49,119 nt of DNA from C00003060 sp964502635 (GTDB lineage Bacteria; Desulfobacterota; Desulfobacteria; Desulfobacterales; C00003060), in NCBI GenBank assembly GCA_964502635.1, contig CAZCXI010000011.1:1-49119 (forward strand). The letters run 5' to 3'. Position numbers and translations under genes: made by a program. Of the stretch, positions 8,321 to 16,800 are shown in pieces. The notes under the pieces were generated by a model. It saw nothing but the letters and a program-made list of their open reading frames with translations, was not told the DNA's origin and ran no database searches. The first letter of the stretch is position 1, and each line of letters begins with the position of its first letter.

Positions 8321-10009
8321 ATGAATGCGCAAACAACAAACCTTGCCTCGATCCTCACAGATCTCAATCCCGGCCAACGGCAAGGCCCTGCAGGCAGGGC
8401 CGGCAGCCAGACAACATCTGAAAAGCTGTTTTCACGGCTCCTTGGCCAGGCCAGCAAGTCTGTCAGAGACGCTCGGTCACACGGGACAACCAAAAGGGAA
8501 ACAACCGGCGCGGACTGGCTTAAGACGTTGCGGAATCAGTTGTTATCCACAGGCATCCCCCTCAAAGACCTTTCATTATCCTCCAAGGCGCGGCCGGCGC
8601 TGAAGGACCTCCTGTTGGCCCAGGGGCTCTCAGAAGGCGATGTGCAGTCATTTGTCGAAAAACTCTTTGGCACAGATAGCGGGCGAGAGATCAAGGTCAC
8701 TCAACTTCTTGCCAAACTCTCAGAGCTGAAAGAATTGGCTGGCCGGAAGTCTCGTGATCCGGTTCTTGACGTCTCGGCCTTGCCCTATTTGGAGACCCTG
8801 TTGCGCTCCCTTGGCCTGGACGCAGTGCAGGCAAGGAAGGCCATGAACCTGGCCCGGGTGGACGGGGGCGGGCTCAGTGTGAAGGGCCTGGTCCAAGCCC
8901 TAAAACGCATCATAAGCAATTTGCCTGAAGAAACGAAAGCCGCCGGTGTCAACCAGGAATCCGGCGGGGACGTTAAAGATTTGCTGGTGCGCATTGGCAT
9001 CGTGGATGAGGCAGCCGAAATGAATGGGCCCCTCTCCTTAAATAGCTTTGTACGAATGCTGGAGGACAAAGTAGCCGGCCTCGTGCCCCACGGTGTGTCG
9101 GAAGGAGAGACGGAGAGCGCCGTGAACCGTCTGCTGGGCCATGTCTTGACAGAATCTGAGAAGCAGGGGCATCTGTCAATGGCAAAGGCCCTTTGTTCGG
9201 CTAAACAACACGCTTTTTCCGTTGATGGCTCGGGAGATGACGCCGTGTCCAAGCACCTCAGCAAGGGAATCGAGGAAATGGTCGCGCGTGGAGTCTGGAA
9301 GACTGCCCAGACAAAGGGCATGAAATCCTCCCTGGCCAAAGGGCTGCAAGAAGTGGTCTCAAATGGACGCTGTCATGCTGATGATTCCGGTCAGGCCGGT
9401 AAGAAAACAGCCGGGTTATTAGTCAAAGCAAATGGACAGATGTCTATGTTCAAAAAGGGGCCTCTGGATCCAAGCGTGGATCAGGACACAAGAAATGCGC
9501 CATCCTCGGCAAGAGAAGTGGCCGTGAACCGACCTCATATGGCCGGGGCAGAGGCAAAGCCAATGGCCAGGCCTTTCCCCCTTCACGTGGTCAATCAGGT
9601 GGGCAGACAGTTGGCGTTTGCCGTCCGGCGGGGGGACAGCCAGGTGCGGGTCCAATTGAAGCCCCCCGATCTTGGGTCTATTCAACTCGATATGGTCATG
9701 AAGGATCATACCCTAAAGGTGGCCATGATCACCGAGCATCATGCCGTCAAAGAACTCTTGATGTCCCATGTCCAAGAACTCAGACAGGCATTGATCGATC
9801 AGGGCGTTGAACTCAAGAGCGTAGATATCAACATTGACTATCACTTTGGCCAGTCCATGGCCAATGCCCAAAGAGACCTCAGTGAGGCCCACCCGTGGAG
9901 GTTGAATTTGCCTTCTGCATCCGGCGCATTGGAAACGGGGCCGGGGCGAGTGGAGGAGATGATACAGCCCAATGTGTCCAGCGACACCTTGGTGGATATG
10001 TTTGCATAA
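8321..10009 (+). CDS. fliK: Flagellar hook-length control protein FliK
   Basis: FliK is the exported ruler that measures the hook and switches FlhB specificity. About 562 residues with a low-complexity N-terminal region and the C-terminal Flg_hook domain at roughly 450-540 (RRGDSQVRVQLKPPDLGSIQ, then ELRQALIDQGVELKSVDINI). ATG 8321 is chosen because a frame-compatible TTG at 8246 lies inside the promoter. The last residues, SDTLVDMFA, resemble the tails of the 66-aa and 86-aa proteins of this window. Followed by flgD and flgE, the cap and hook genes, as expected for a hook operon. Confidence 0.93.
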   Translation: MNAQTTNLASILTDLNPGQRQGPAGRAGSQTTSEKLFSRLLGQASKSVRDARSHGTTKRETTGADWLKTLRNQLLSTGIPLKDLSLSSKARPALKDLLLAQGLSEGDVQSFVEKLFGTDSGREIKVTQLLAKLSELKELAGRKSRDPVLDVSALPYLETLLRSLGLDAVQARKAMNLARVDGGGLSVKGLVQALKRIISNLPEETKAAGVNQESGGDVKDLLVRIGIVDEAAEMNGPLSLNSFVRMLEDKVAGLVPHGVSEGETESAVNRLLGHVLTESEKQGHLSMAKALCSAKQHAFSVDGSGDDAVSKHLSKGIEEMVARGVWKTAQTKGMKSSLAKGLQEVVSNGRCHADDSGQAGKKTAGLLVKANGQMSMFKKGPLDPSVDQDTRNAPSSAREVAVNRPHMAGAEAKPMARPFPLHVVNQVGRQLAFAVRRGDSQVRVQLKPPDLGSIQLDMVMKDHTLKVAMITEHHAVKELLMSHVQELRQALIDQGVELKSVDINIDYHFGQSMANAQRDLSEAHPWRLNLPSASGALETGPGRVEEMIQPNVSSDTLVDMFA

Positions 10010-10018
10010 GAAACAGGA

Positions 10019-10039
10019 TCAGTGATCAGTGGTGAGTGG
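10019..10039. repeat. Heptamer repeat after fliK
   Basis: Three tandem 7-base units (TCAGTGA, TCAGTGG, TGAGTGG) in the fliK-flgD gap. A two-unit relative (CTAATGA, CCAACTA) lies at 10070-10083 just before the flgD ribosome site. Confidence 0.6.
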
Positions 10040-10099
10040 CAATTGTTGATATTGGTTCGGCGCCAAAGACTAATGACCAACTACAAAAGGAGGTAAACC

Positions 10100-10789
10100 G
10101 TGTCTGTAGCAGCACTTGAACCCATCTACCAGCAGACGCCTGAGAACGAGACACCAGCGCGTAGCGATCCCAAGGACGCCCTTGGTCGGGATCAATTCCT
10201 GACCCTTCTGGTTGCCCAGCTCAAGCATCAAGATCCCTTGAATCCCCTTGACGGCACGGATTTTACGGCCCAACTGGCCCAGTTTTCCAGCCTCGAGCAG
10301 CAATTTACCATGAACGAGAACCTGGAAGATATCCAGAGCAGTCTAAAAGCCGGGGAAAGCGGGAATCTCCTTGACTACATTGGCAAGACGGTCAAGACGA
10401 ATGGCAACGCTATTTTTGCAAGAGACGGGCATCCTGATTCAGGTGCCTACCGCTTGGATGATTGGGCCGACGTAATGATTCACATCTATGATGATCAGGG
10501 CCTCGAGGTCCGAAGGCTCTATGCCGGTTGGCAGGATGCCGGTGAACACGACATCGGATGGGACGGAAAAAATGATGCCGGAGATCCTGTGAGCGACGGC
10601 GTCTATTCCTTTGAGGTAGAAGCCACGGACGAGGAAGGCTTCGTCGTTTCACATGACACCTATCTCACAGGAGAGGCCACCGGTGTGACCTACGAGGGCG
10701 GCACAGGCTATTTAATGATCGGGGACAAACTGGTGGCGCCCGAGAACGTTGTGGAGGTCACGAAGACAGGGGCAGGCAGTGAGCAGTAG
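10100..10789 (+). CDS. flgD: Flagellar hook cap / scaffolding protein FlgD
   Basis: FlgD caps the growing hook and directs FlgE assembly. 229 residues: the N-terminal FlgD signature DQFLTLLVAQLKHQDPLNPL with TDFTAQLAQFSSLEQ, then the C-terminal FlgD Ig-like/Tudor region (GWDGKNDAGDPVSDGVYSFE). A strong GGAGGT site precedes the GTG start at 10100. The end of the gene runs into a heptamer repeat that includes the stop codon. It sits between fliK and flgE. Confidence 0.95.
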   Translation: MSVAALEPIYQQTPENETPARSDPKDALGRDQFLTLLVAQLKHQDPLNPLDGTDFTAQLAQFSSLEQQFTMNENLEDIQSSLKAGESGNLLDYIGKTVKTNGNAIFARDGHPDSGAYRLDDWADVMIHIYDDQGLEVRRLYAGWQDAGEHDIGWDGKNDAGDPVSDGVYSFEVEATDEEGFVVSHDTYLTGEATGVTYEGGTGYLMIGDKLVAPENVVEVTKTGAGSEQ

Positions 10790-10795
10790 GCAGTA
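10775..10795. repeat. Heptamer repeat overlapping flgD stop
   Basis: Units GGCAGTG, AGCAGTA, GGCAGTA in perfect 7-base phase; the TAG of flgD (10787-10789) falls inside. The last codons of flgD therefore derive from the repeat. Confidence 0.55.
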
Positions 10796-10824
10796 AGGAT
10801 CTCGCACGCTCATGACTTTGAAAA

Positions 10825-10845
10825 CCAATGACTAATGACCAAGAA
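10825..10845. repeat. Heptamer repeat before flgE
   Basis: Units CCAATGA, CTAATGA, CCAAGAA in 7-base phase end against the AAAGGAGGG ribosome site of flgE. Confidence 0.55.
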
Positions 10846-10862
10846 AAAGGAGGGAAAATAAG

Positions 10863-12281
10863 ATGTCACTTTCAAGCGCACTTTTTTCCGGGATCAGCGG
10901 TCTAAGCACCCTTGGCAATTCGATGACCGTGATCGGCGACAATATCGCCAACGTGAACACGGTGGGTTTTAAGGGAAGCCGGGTGACCTTCCAGGATGTG
11001 TTGAGCCAGACAGTGGCCACCACGGCCGGTACGGCCCAGGTGGGACGCGGTACGATTTTGGCTGACATCTCCAGCAGTTTTGCCCAGGGGTCTTTCGAGT
11101 CAACCAATTCCACGACAGACTTGGCCATCGGGGGCAACGGTTTCTTCATGGTCAGAGATCCTGCCAGCGTCAACAATGAGTACTATACGAGAGCTGGTGA
11201 ATTCCGGTTTGACAAGGATGGCAACTTTGTCAACCCAGCCGGCTATATTGTCCGCGGATGGGCCCTTGATGCAGATACGGGTGAAGATTATGGATCCATC
11301 ACGGATGTTACCCTTCAGTCTTTTACATCATCACCCAGGGAGACCGACCATGTCACCGTCATTGCCAACCTCGATTCGGACGCAACGAGTCTCACCGCCG
11401 CCCTGGAAACCGCCTGGGACGGGAGCGCTTCCACGCCCATCGGCGGTACTGCCTACGAATATCAGACGAGCCTCAAGGTCTACGACTCCCTTGGAAGCAC
11501 CCACGACCTGACCGTATACTATGATCTCGGGTCGGGCTCGACCTGGGAGTATATTATTACCTGCAATTCGGTTGAGGATGCCCGAACGGGCGCCACTGGT
11601 GCCGGGCAGGGGCTGCTGGCCCGAGGGTCCATCGTATTTAATGATAGTTCAGGCAGCATTCAAGACATCACCATGGAGCAGTTTACCGGCGCGGCCGACT
11701 GGACCGATGTGAGCGACGTGGGCAACTGGGCGGCGCCTGAGACCCCTGATGCGGATGGGTACCTGGCATTTGCCCCTGAATTCATCAACGGTTATCCCAT
11801 GGCTGTTGAATTTGACTTAGGGACCCGTTATGACGGAACCAATTGGGTGCCCGGTTCCCTGGCAACCAGCCAGTATGCGACGGCATCTACGACCATCTTT
11901 CAATCATCTAATGGTTATGGCGCCGGTGATCTTCAATCCGTAAACGTGGGCACGGACGGTGTGATTACCGGTCAATACTCCAATGGTCAGGTGATCCCCC
12001 TTTACAGGGTGGCCCTGGCCAAGTTTCAGAATGTGCAGGGGCTTTATAAAGAAGGCGGCAATCTTTTCAGGGAGACCCGGGTCAGCGGTGACCCCATTAC
12101 CGGCAGACCCGGAGCCAATGGCCTCGGCAGTATTTCTCCTAACTCCCTTGAGCAATCAAACGTGGATATTGCCACGGAATTCGTCAAGATGATTACGACC
12201 CAGCGTGGATTCCAGGCCAATTCCAAGATTATCACGGTGACGGACCAGATGCTGGCAGAATTGATCAACCTGAAACGATAA
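10863..12281 (+). CDS. flgE: Flagellar hook protein FlgE
   Basis: FlgE polymerises into the hook, the universal joint outside the cell. 472 residues, within the family range. The N-terminus has the axial-protein motif (DNIANVNTVGFKGSRVTFQD), followed by GNGFFMVRDP and YTRAGEFRFDKDGNF, and the C-terminus has SNVDIATEFVKMITTQRGFQ with the helical tail QMLAELINLKR. A GGAGG site precedes the ATG. It ends its operon: a strong hairpin terminator lies 42 bases after the stop. Confidence 0.97.
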   Translation: MSLSSALFSGISGLSTLGNSMTVIGDNIANVNTVGFKGSRVTFQDVLSQTVATTAGTAQVGRGTILADISSSFAQGSFESTNSTTDLAIGGNGFFMVRDPASVNNEYYTRAGEFRFDKDGNFVNPAGYIVRGWALDADTGEDYGSITDVTLQSFTSSPRETDHVTVIANLDSDATSLTAALETAWDGSASTPIGGTAYEYQTSLKVYDSLGSTHDLTVYYDLGSGSTWEYIITCNSVEDARTGATGAGQGLLARGSIVFNDSSGSIQDITMEQFTGAADWTDVSDVGNWAAPETPDADGYLAFAPEFINGYPMAVEFDLGTRYDGTNWVPGSLATSQYATASTTIFQSSNGYGAGDLQSVNVGTDGVITGQYSNGQVIPLYRVALAKFQNVQGLYKEGGNLFRETRVSGDPITGRPGANGLGSISPNSLEQSNVDIATEFVKMITTQRGFQANSKIITVTDQMLAELINLKR

Positions 12282-12323
12282 ATCAACACACAGCCCAGGT
12301 CCTTTCCGTCAACAGATTGACAG

Positions 12324-12381
12324 GGCCACCCAACTTTGACACGGCCTTTGTGGCAGCATCAAGTGGGGTGGCCTTTTTTTT
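12324..12381 (+). terminator. Rho-independent terminator after flgE
   Basis: GGCCACCC at 12324-12331 pairs exactly with GGGTGGCC at 12366-12373, followed at once by a run of eight T (12374-12381). The loop is long (34 bases). It closes the fliK-flgD-flgE transcript and isolates it from the motA promoter. Confidence 0.85.
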
Positions 12382-12538
12382 GTGTTTTTGGCCTCGCAGC
12401 CATATCGAGCCTTTTTACCATAGGCCACGAAACCATTTGAATTTATATAATATTTACCAAACATCCTAAAAACTCCCCCCGCCTGCATCCCCCCGACGGC
12501 TGACCCCTGACCCCTGACTCCAAGCATTCGCATGGCCA
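12382..12538. other. Intergenic stretch between flgE terminator and motA promoter
   Basis: About 157 bases without a gene. It includes an AT-rich patch (around 12440-12470) and, at 12501-12521, an exact heptamer array TGACCCC TGACCCC TGACTCC that ends about 20 bases before the sigma-54 promoter. Confidence 0.6.
12501..12521. repeat. Heptamer repeat TGACCCC x3 upstream of motA promoter
   Basis: Three head-to-tail 7-base units, two identical and one with a single change. This is the cleanest copy of the heptamer family of the window. Confidence 0.7.
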
Positions 12539-12554
12539 TGGCACAAAGGTTGCT
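12539..12554 (+). promoter_or_regulatory. Sigma-54-type promoter of motA operon
   Basis: TGGCACAAAGGTTGCT has GG at 12540-12541 and GC at 12552-12553, with exact -24/-12 spacing and near-perfect consensus. Transcription would start near 12564, about 44 bases before motA. It is likely to drive the long motA-to-flhB-like gene block. Confidence 0.85.
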
Positions 12555-12607
12555 CTGAATCTGGCAAGAAGACCGGGAATCATACCGCCCCGCAGAGGAA
12601 AGCGCTT

Positions 12608-13372
12608 ATGGACATTGCAACCGTTCTTGGAATTGTTTCGGCCTTCGGCCTTGTGCTTGTGGCTATTTTCATGGGTGGGGGCCTCATCCTGTTTGTTAAC
12701 GTCCCTTCCCTGATGATTGTGGTCGGTGGGACCCTGGGCACCACCATGATCAACTATCCCTTGAAGGAAGTGGTGGGCGTACTGAAAGTGGTCAAGAACG
12801 TCTTCTTCACCAGGGTTCTTTCAAGTAAGGACATCATCAAGGAGTTTGTCGAATTCTCGAACAAGGCGCGTCGTGAGGGGATCCTTGCCTTAGAGTCCGA
12901 AGTCAAGAGCGTTGATGAGGACTTCCTGAGGAAAGGGATTCAGCTTTCCATCGACGGCTTGGAACCAGAGTCGATCCGGGAAATTCTTGAAACCGAGATT
13001 TCCTCCGTCCAGGACCGACACCGCCTGGGTGCAGAGATCTTTACCACGATGGGCACCTTTGCCCCGGCCCTCGGCATGGTGGGTACCCTTATCGGGCTGG
13101 TGCAGATGTTACAGACCATGAGTGATCCGAGTTCCATCGGACCGGCCATGGCCGTGGCCCTTTTGACCACGTTTTACGGTTCTATCATGGCGAACATCGT
13201 GTGTATGCCCATGGCTGGAAAACTCCGAACCCGCAGCAGCGAGGAAGTGCTGGCAAAGGAGATGATGATCGAAGGCGTCATCTGTCTTTCCACCGGAGAG
13301 AACCCTCGTATTGTTGAGCAAAAACTCCACGCCTTCTTAGCTCCAGGCCAGCGGGAGAGTCAGTTCGAGTAG
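12608..13372 (+). CDS. motA: Flagellar motor stator protein MotA
   Basis: MotA is the four-helix inner-membrane subunit of the ion-driven stator that pushes on FliG. 254 residues: helices near the N-terminus (VLGIVSAFGLVLVAIFMGGG) and at VPSLMIVVGGTLGTTMINYP, a cytoplasmic loop with charged residues (RREGILALESEV), and the C-terminal pair (APALGMVGTLIGLVQMLQTM, then YGSIMANIVCMPMAGKL). An AGAGGAAAG site precedes the ATG. Two MotB-type genes follow. Whether the ion is H+ or Na+ cannot be told from this. Confidence 0.95.
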   Translation: MDIATVLGIVSAFGLVLVAIFMGGGLILFVNVPSLMIVVGGTLGTTMINYPLKEVVGVLKVVKNVFFTRVLSSKDIIKEFVEFSNKARREGILALESEVKSVDEDFLRKGIQLSIDGLEPESIREILETEISSVQDRHRLGAEIFTTMGTFAPALGMVGTLIGLVQMLQTMSDPSSIGPAMAVALLTTFYGSIMANIVCMPMAGKLRTRSSEEVLAKEMMIEGVICLSTGENPRIVEQKLHAFLAPGQRESQFE

Positions 13373-13396
13373 CACACTTCGGGAACAGCTGAGATC

Positions 13397-14167
13397 ATGA
13401 AATCCAGGCAAAAAGAATCTGAGGGGAATGCCAGCGAGGGTGGGGTGAGACTGATGGTCGTCTCTCTCTTTATTATTCTTTTGGCATTCTTCATTGTGCT
13501 CAATGCCATTGCCGTGCCTGATGAGAGGGGCAAGCTTCAGGCCCTTGGATCCCTGACAGGAAGCTTTGGCATCCTCCCGGGGGGGCTCTCGCCCATGAAG
13601 GGCAAAGGACAAAGCATAGGCCCACCGCAGCCGCCGATCATTTCCCGGGAAACAGACGCGGGAGAACTCGTTGGGATGAAGTTGCCGGGTTCCGGGCAGG
13701 TTGTGATGCGGAACACAGCAAAAGGAGAAACCATTAGCATACAGGACCGGTTCATTTTTGACGAAGCAAACTACAAGATCAAACCCTCAAGTTACGGCTT
13801 TTTGAGAAAACTTTGTGAAATGATCAATCAGCATGAATACCCTGTTGAAATCGTGGGTCATACGGACAGCAGCCCCCCTGATGAGAAGACGGCTGGCTCC
13901 AACTGGGAGCTTTCAGCCTTGAAGGCCCTTGAGGTCTTGAAGTTCTTTGTGGTGATAGGCAACGTCGCCCCTGCCCGCCTCACGGCCTATGGCCGGGCGG
14001 AGTACAAGCCGATTGTAACCAATGAGACGAGGCAAACCAGGGCGCAGAACCGGCGGGTTGACATTATTCTGGGTGGAAAGCTACGGCAGGGCCTTGAACA
14101 GATCTCTGAGAAGAAGTCCTCAGGGTTTGTTGTCTTCAAGCGGTTTGTGTTTCGTATTCTTGATTGA
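13397..14167 (+). CDS. MotB-like OmpA-domain protein lacking the ion-binding Asp
   Basis: 256 residues. One N-terminal membrane helix (LMVVSLFIILLAFFIVLNAI) and a C-terminal OmpA-type peptidoglycan-binding domain (EIVGHTDSSPP, then SNWELSALKALEVL, AYGRAEYKP and NRRVDIIL). When its LLAFF is aligned with the LLTFF of the next gene, the position of the essential Asp is Ser, and the preceding Trp of the W-x5-D motif is Val. The membrane segment thus has MotB shape without the ion-binding carboxylate. It could be a regulatory or partner subunit rather than a working MotB. Cotranscribed with motA. Confidence 0.9.
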   Translation: MKSRQKESEGNASEGGVRLMVVSLFIILLAFFIVLNAIAVPDERGKLQALGSLTGSFGILPGGLSPMKGKGQSIGPPQPPIISRETDAGELVGMKLPGSGQVVMRNTAKGETISIQDRFIFDEANYKIKPSSYGFLRKLCEMINQHEYPVEIVGHTDSSPPDEKTAGSNWELSALKALEVLKFFVVIGNVAPARLTAYGRAEYKPIVTNETRQTRAQNRRVDIILGGKLRQGLEQISEKKSSGFVVFKRFVFRILD

Positions 14168-14168
14168 C

Positions 14169-14373
14169 CAGAGGTAACTGTTTCGTAAAAAGTCAATTTT
14201 GTTCGCTCCGTGAACATTTTGGGCGCACATGAGGTGCTCCGCTAAAATGCTAAAACTCGGGCTAATGCTCTCAAACAGTTAGCATTTCTTAACGCAGAAC
14301 ACCTCAAGTGCTTTTTCCCCAAAATGCTCAAAGTCACTTACAAAAAACTTTTTACGAGTTCATCAGAGGTTAC
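14169..14373. mobile_element. MITE-like palindromic element between the two motB genes
   Basis: A long imperfect palindrome. Pairs of arms: CGTAAAAAGT (14184-14193) with ACTTTTTACG (14347-14356), CATTTTGGG (14215-14223) with CCCAAAATG (14318-14326), GCACATGAGGTG (14225-14236) with CACCTCAAGTGC (14300-14311), and AAATGCTAA (14245-14253) with TTAGCATTT (14279-14287). It is flanked by direct repeats CAGAGGTAAC (14169-14178) and CAGAGGTTAC (14364-14373), which look like a target duplication. No transposase gene is inside, so it would be a non-autonomous element. Confidence 0.75.
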
Positions 14374-14374
14374 C

Positions 14375-15175
14375 GTGAAAAAAAGCAGCAATAAAGATAC
14401 TGAACTTCAAATGGATACCACGGGGTGGATGGTCACCTTCGGAGATCTGTTGATGCTTCTGTTGACCTTTTTTGTCATGCTTTTGACCATGTCGTCCATG
14501 GATGTGAAGAGTCTAAAAACCATGTTCAGCATTTTTTCCGGTGTGAGCGGTCCCTTGGAGCTGAGCGAGCTAAAGGCCATAAAAGGCACACGGGACCTTG
14601 AGGGCGGCAGTGGCGCCATGGAAACGTATGAATTAAAGATGATGAAGCTTCTACAGGATCTAACAAGTGATGTCGGCGTCCCGGAGGGGCAGACCGGCGC
14701 TTTGGTGACCAACCGCAAGATGTTGGAGGATTACTTTTCCTCAGAAGAAGATACGGGTGAACATCAAATACTCATGGGTTTGGAGTCTATCATGGGTATC
14801 TCGGAAGACGAGCGTGGGGTGGTTATCTCATTGCAGGCGAATGTCCTGTTTGATTCCGGAGAGGCCGAGATAAAGCCAATGTTTTTCCCCCTGCTTGATA
14901 CCCTTGCCAATGTGCTTGATGCTGTTTCCAACGAGGTGCTTATCATGGGCCACGCAGACAGTGTGCCCACACGTAACAGACGTTATCGCTCAAACTGGGA
15001 GCTTTCCCTGTACAGGGCCTTGAACGTGCACCGCTATCTTTTGCAAAGCAAAGGCCTCTTGCCGGAAAGGTTTGCCGTTGGCGGCTATGGTGACTTGAGG
15101 CCGCGGTTCCCAAATAATACAAAAGAAGGTCGGGAGAAAAACAGGCGTGTAGAAATTATCCTCAGACGAACGTAG
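14375..15175 (+). CDS. motB: Flagellar motor stator protein MotB
   Basis: MotB anchors the stator to peptidoglycan and carries the ion-binding Asp. Here the canonical motif is intact: W-M-V-T-F-G-D in the helix TGWMVTFGDLLMLLLTFFVM. The OmpA domain is at the C-terminus (IMGHADSVPT, SNWELSLYRALNVH, GGYGDLRPRF, EKNRRVEIILRR). About 266 residues from the GTG at 14375, which follows an AGAGG site supplied by the right-hand direct repeat of the upstream palindromic element. The frame is open to an ATG at 14324 inside that element, judged not to be the start. Confidence 0.92.
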   Translation: MKKSSNKDTELQMDTTGWMVTFGDLLMLLLTFFVMLLTMSSMDVKSLKTMFSIFSGVSGPLELSELKAIKGTRDLEGGSGAMETYELKMMKLLQDLTSDVGVPEGQTGALVTNRKMLEDYFSSEEDTGEHQILMGLESIMGISEDERGVVISLQANVLFDSGEAEIKPMFFPLLDTLANVLDAVSNEVLIMGHADSVPTRNRRYRSNWELSLYRALNVHRYLLQSKGLLPERFAVGGYGDLRPRFPNNTKEGREKNRRVEIILRRT

Positions 15176-15248
15176 CCTGCAAACCCTATTTATCAGGACT
15201 GCAGGGATCTTTAAAACGAGAAACAGATCAGGCTGAAAGGAGACGAAA

Positions 15249-15770
15249 ATGGCGGAACAAGACAGCAAACCCGAAGAGGCCCTTGAGGAGACTGAGGCGG
15301 CCCCAAAAAGCTCCTCCAAAAAATTTATTGTCATTGGGCTGGTGTTGGTCTTGTTGGGCGGAGGTGCTTTTGCGGGATGGAAGTTCCTGTGGGCGGGGAA
15401 AGGTCCTGAAAAGGATGGCGAAGCCGCCTTGAAGACCGAGGAGGCAGTGGCAGACGTGGACACCTCACCGGAGATCATTCATGAGATGGAGCCCTTTATC
15501 GTTAATTTGCTGGGTGACCGCGGCAAGCGATACCTGAAGACAAGATTCGACCTTGCGGTCGAAAATGAGAACGTGAACAGTGAGCTAAAAAAACGCACGC
15601 CACAATTGAGGGATGCCATTCTTTTATTGCTTACGAGCAAGACCTTTGAGGAGATCAGCAAGCCCGAGGGAAAGATTCAACTCAGAAACGAGTTGATTGC
15701 GCGGATTAATCAACTTGTGCAAGGAGGCGCGGTCCAATCCCTGTACTTTACGGAATTTGTGGTCCAGTAG
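15249..15770 (+). CDS. fliL: Flagellar basal-body-associated protein FliL
   Basis: FliL rings the stator and stabilises it. 173 residues: a charged N-terminus, one membrane helix (FIVIGLVLVLLGGGAFAGW, about 27-45), and the periplasmic FliL domain with KRYLKTRFDLAVEN and the typical C-terminus VQSLYFTEFVVQ. An AAAGGAGA site precedes the ATG. It lies between motB and fliM. A second, longer FliL-domain protein is encoded at 25575. Confidence 0.95.
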   Translation: MAEQDSKPEEALEETEAAPKSSSKKFIVIGLVLVLLGGGAFAGWKFLWAGKGPEKDGEAALKTEEAVADVDTSPEIIHEMEPFIVNLLGDRGKRYLKTRFDLAVENENVNSELKKRTPQLRDAILLLLTSKTFEEISKPEGKIQLRNELIARINQLVQGGAVQSLYFTEFVVQ

Positions 15771-15785
15771 ATAGCGGAGTGACTC

Positions 15786-16772
15786 ATGTCAAATGTTTTG
15801 TCACAAGACGAGGTCGATAGTTTACTCAAGGGGGTTTCAAGTGGGGAAATTGAAATCGAAACAAATGCGCCACACCCCGACGACAATGCCGTTGCCTATG
15901 ATTTTACGCGTCAGGAACAGACGCTTCGGGGCCGGCTGCCGACACTCGATATGGTCCACAATCGCTTCGCCACGATGTTCAGAACGAAGCTGTCCGCCAT
16001 GGTCCGAAAAGAGGTGGATATTGAGGCAGAACCCGTGGACATGGTCAAGTTTGAAGATTTTCGTGGCTCCCTTGCTGTGCCGACCAGTCTGCACATTTTT
16101 CGCATAGAAGGCCTTGTGGGACAGGCCCTTCTGGTCTTTGACACGCGTTTGGTTTTCAGCCTGATCGAATGCTATTTTGGTGGGAAGGCAACAGAAGATG
16201 TAAAGATTGAGGGTCGGGAGTTCACGGCCATAGAGAACAGGATCATGCGGAAGGTGGCTGGCGTTTCGCTGGAGAATCTCGCAGCGTCATGGGCCCGGGT
16301 TCATAAGGCAAAAATGACTTATGTGCGATCGGAGATCAATCCACAATTTGCTACCATCGCGCTTCCCGGGGATTTGGTTATGATGATTCGCTTCAAGTTG
16401 GACATGGAGGGGATAGGGGGGCTTATGACAGTCTGTATTCCTTATGCCACCATCGAACCAATTCGTGGAAAGTTGCAAAGGACAGGGGAGGGCGATCAAC
16501 CCAAAGTGGATGCAGGCTGGAAGGAATGCTTACAAGAGCGGCTCCAGGAAGCGCGGGTGGACATGGTTGTGGAACTGGGTGTAGCGCAAATTACCGCTGA
16601 GAGGTTGCTCGGTCTCACCGTTGGTGATGTGATTCAGCTGGAACAGGACGTGACCCAAGACCTGGTTGCTAAAGTTGAAGGTGTGCCGAAGTTTAAGGGA
16701 CGCCCGGGCCTTGTAAGGGGTAGTCAGGCTATTAAGATCGGTCAAAAATGCATGAGAATGACTGGTACGTAA
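15786..16772 (+). CDS. fliM: Flagellar motor switch protein FliM
   Basis: FliM is the C-ring protein that binds CheY-P and FliG. 328 residues, normal length. N-terminal CheY-binding motif LSQDEVDSLLKGV (residues 5-17), a CheC-like middle domain (LDMVHNRFATMFRTKLSAM, LVFDTRLVFSLIECYFGG) and the C-terminal SpoA domain (ITAERLLGLTVGDVIQLEQD). It starts 16 bases after fliL and is followed by fliN. Confidence 0.97.
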   Translation: MSNVLSQDEVDSLLKGVSSGEIEIETNAPHPDDNAVAYDFTRQEQTLRGRLPTLDMVHNRFATMFRTKLSAMVRKEVDIEAEPVDMVKFEDFRGSLAVPTSLHIFRIEGLVGQALLVFDTRLVFSLIECYFGGKATEDVKIEGREFTAIENRIMRKVAGVSLENLAASWARVHKAKMTYVRSEINPQFATIALPGDLVMMIRFKLDMEGIGGLMTVCIPYATIEPIRGKLQRTGEGDQPKVDAGWKECLQERLQEARVDMVVELGVAQITAERLLGLTVGDVIQLEQDVTQDLVAKVEGVPKFKGRPGLVRGSQAIKIGQKCMRMTGT

Positions 16773-16800
16773 TGTCTCACGAAAAGGATGGGAGTGACCT

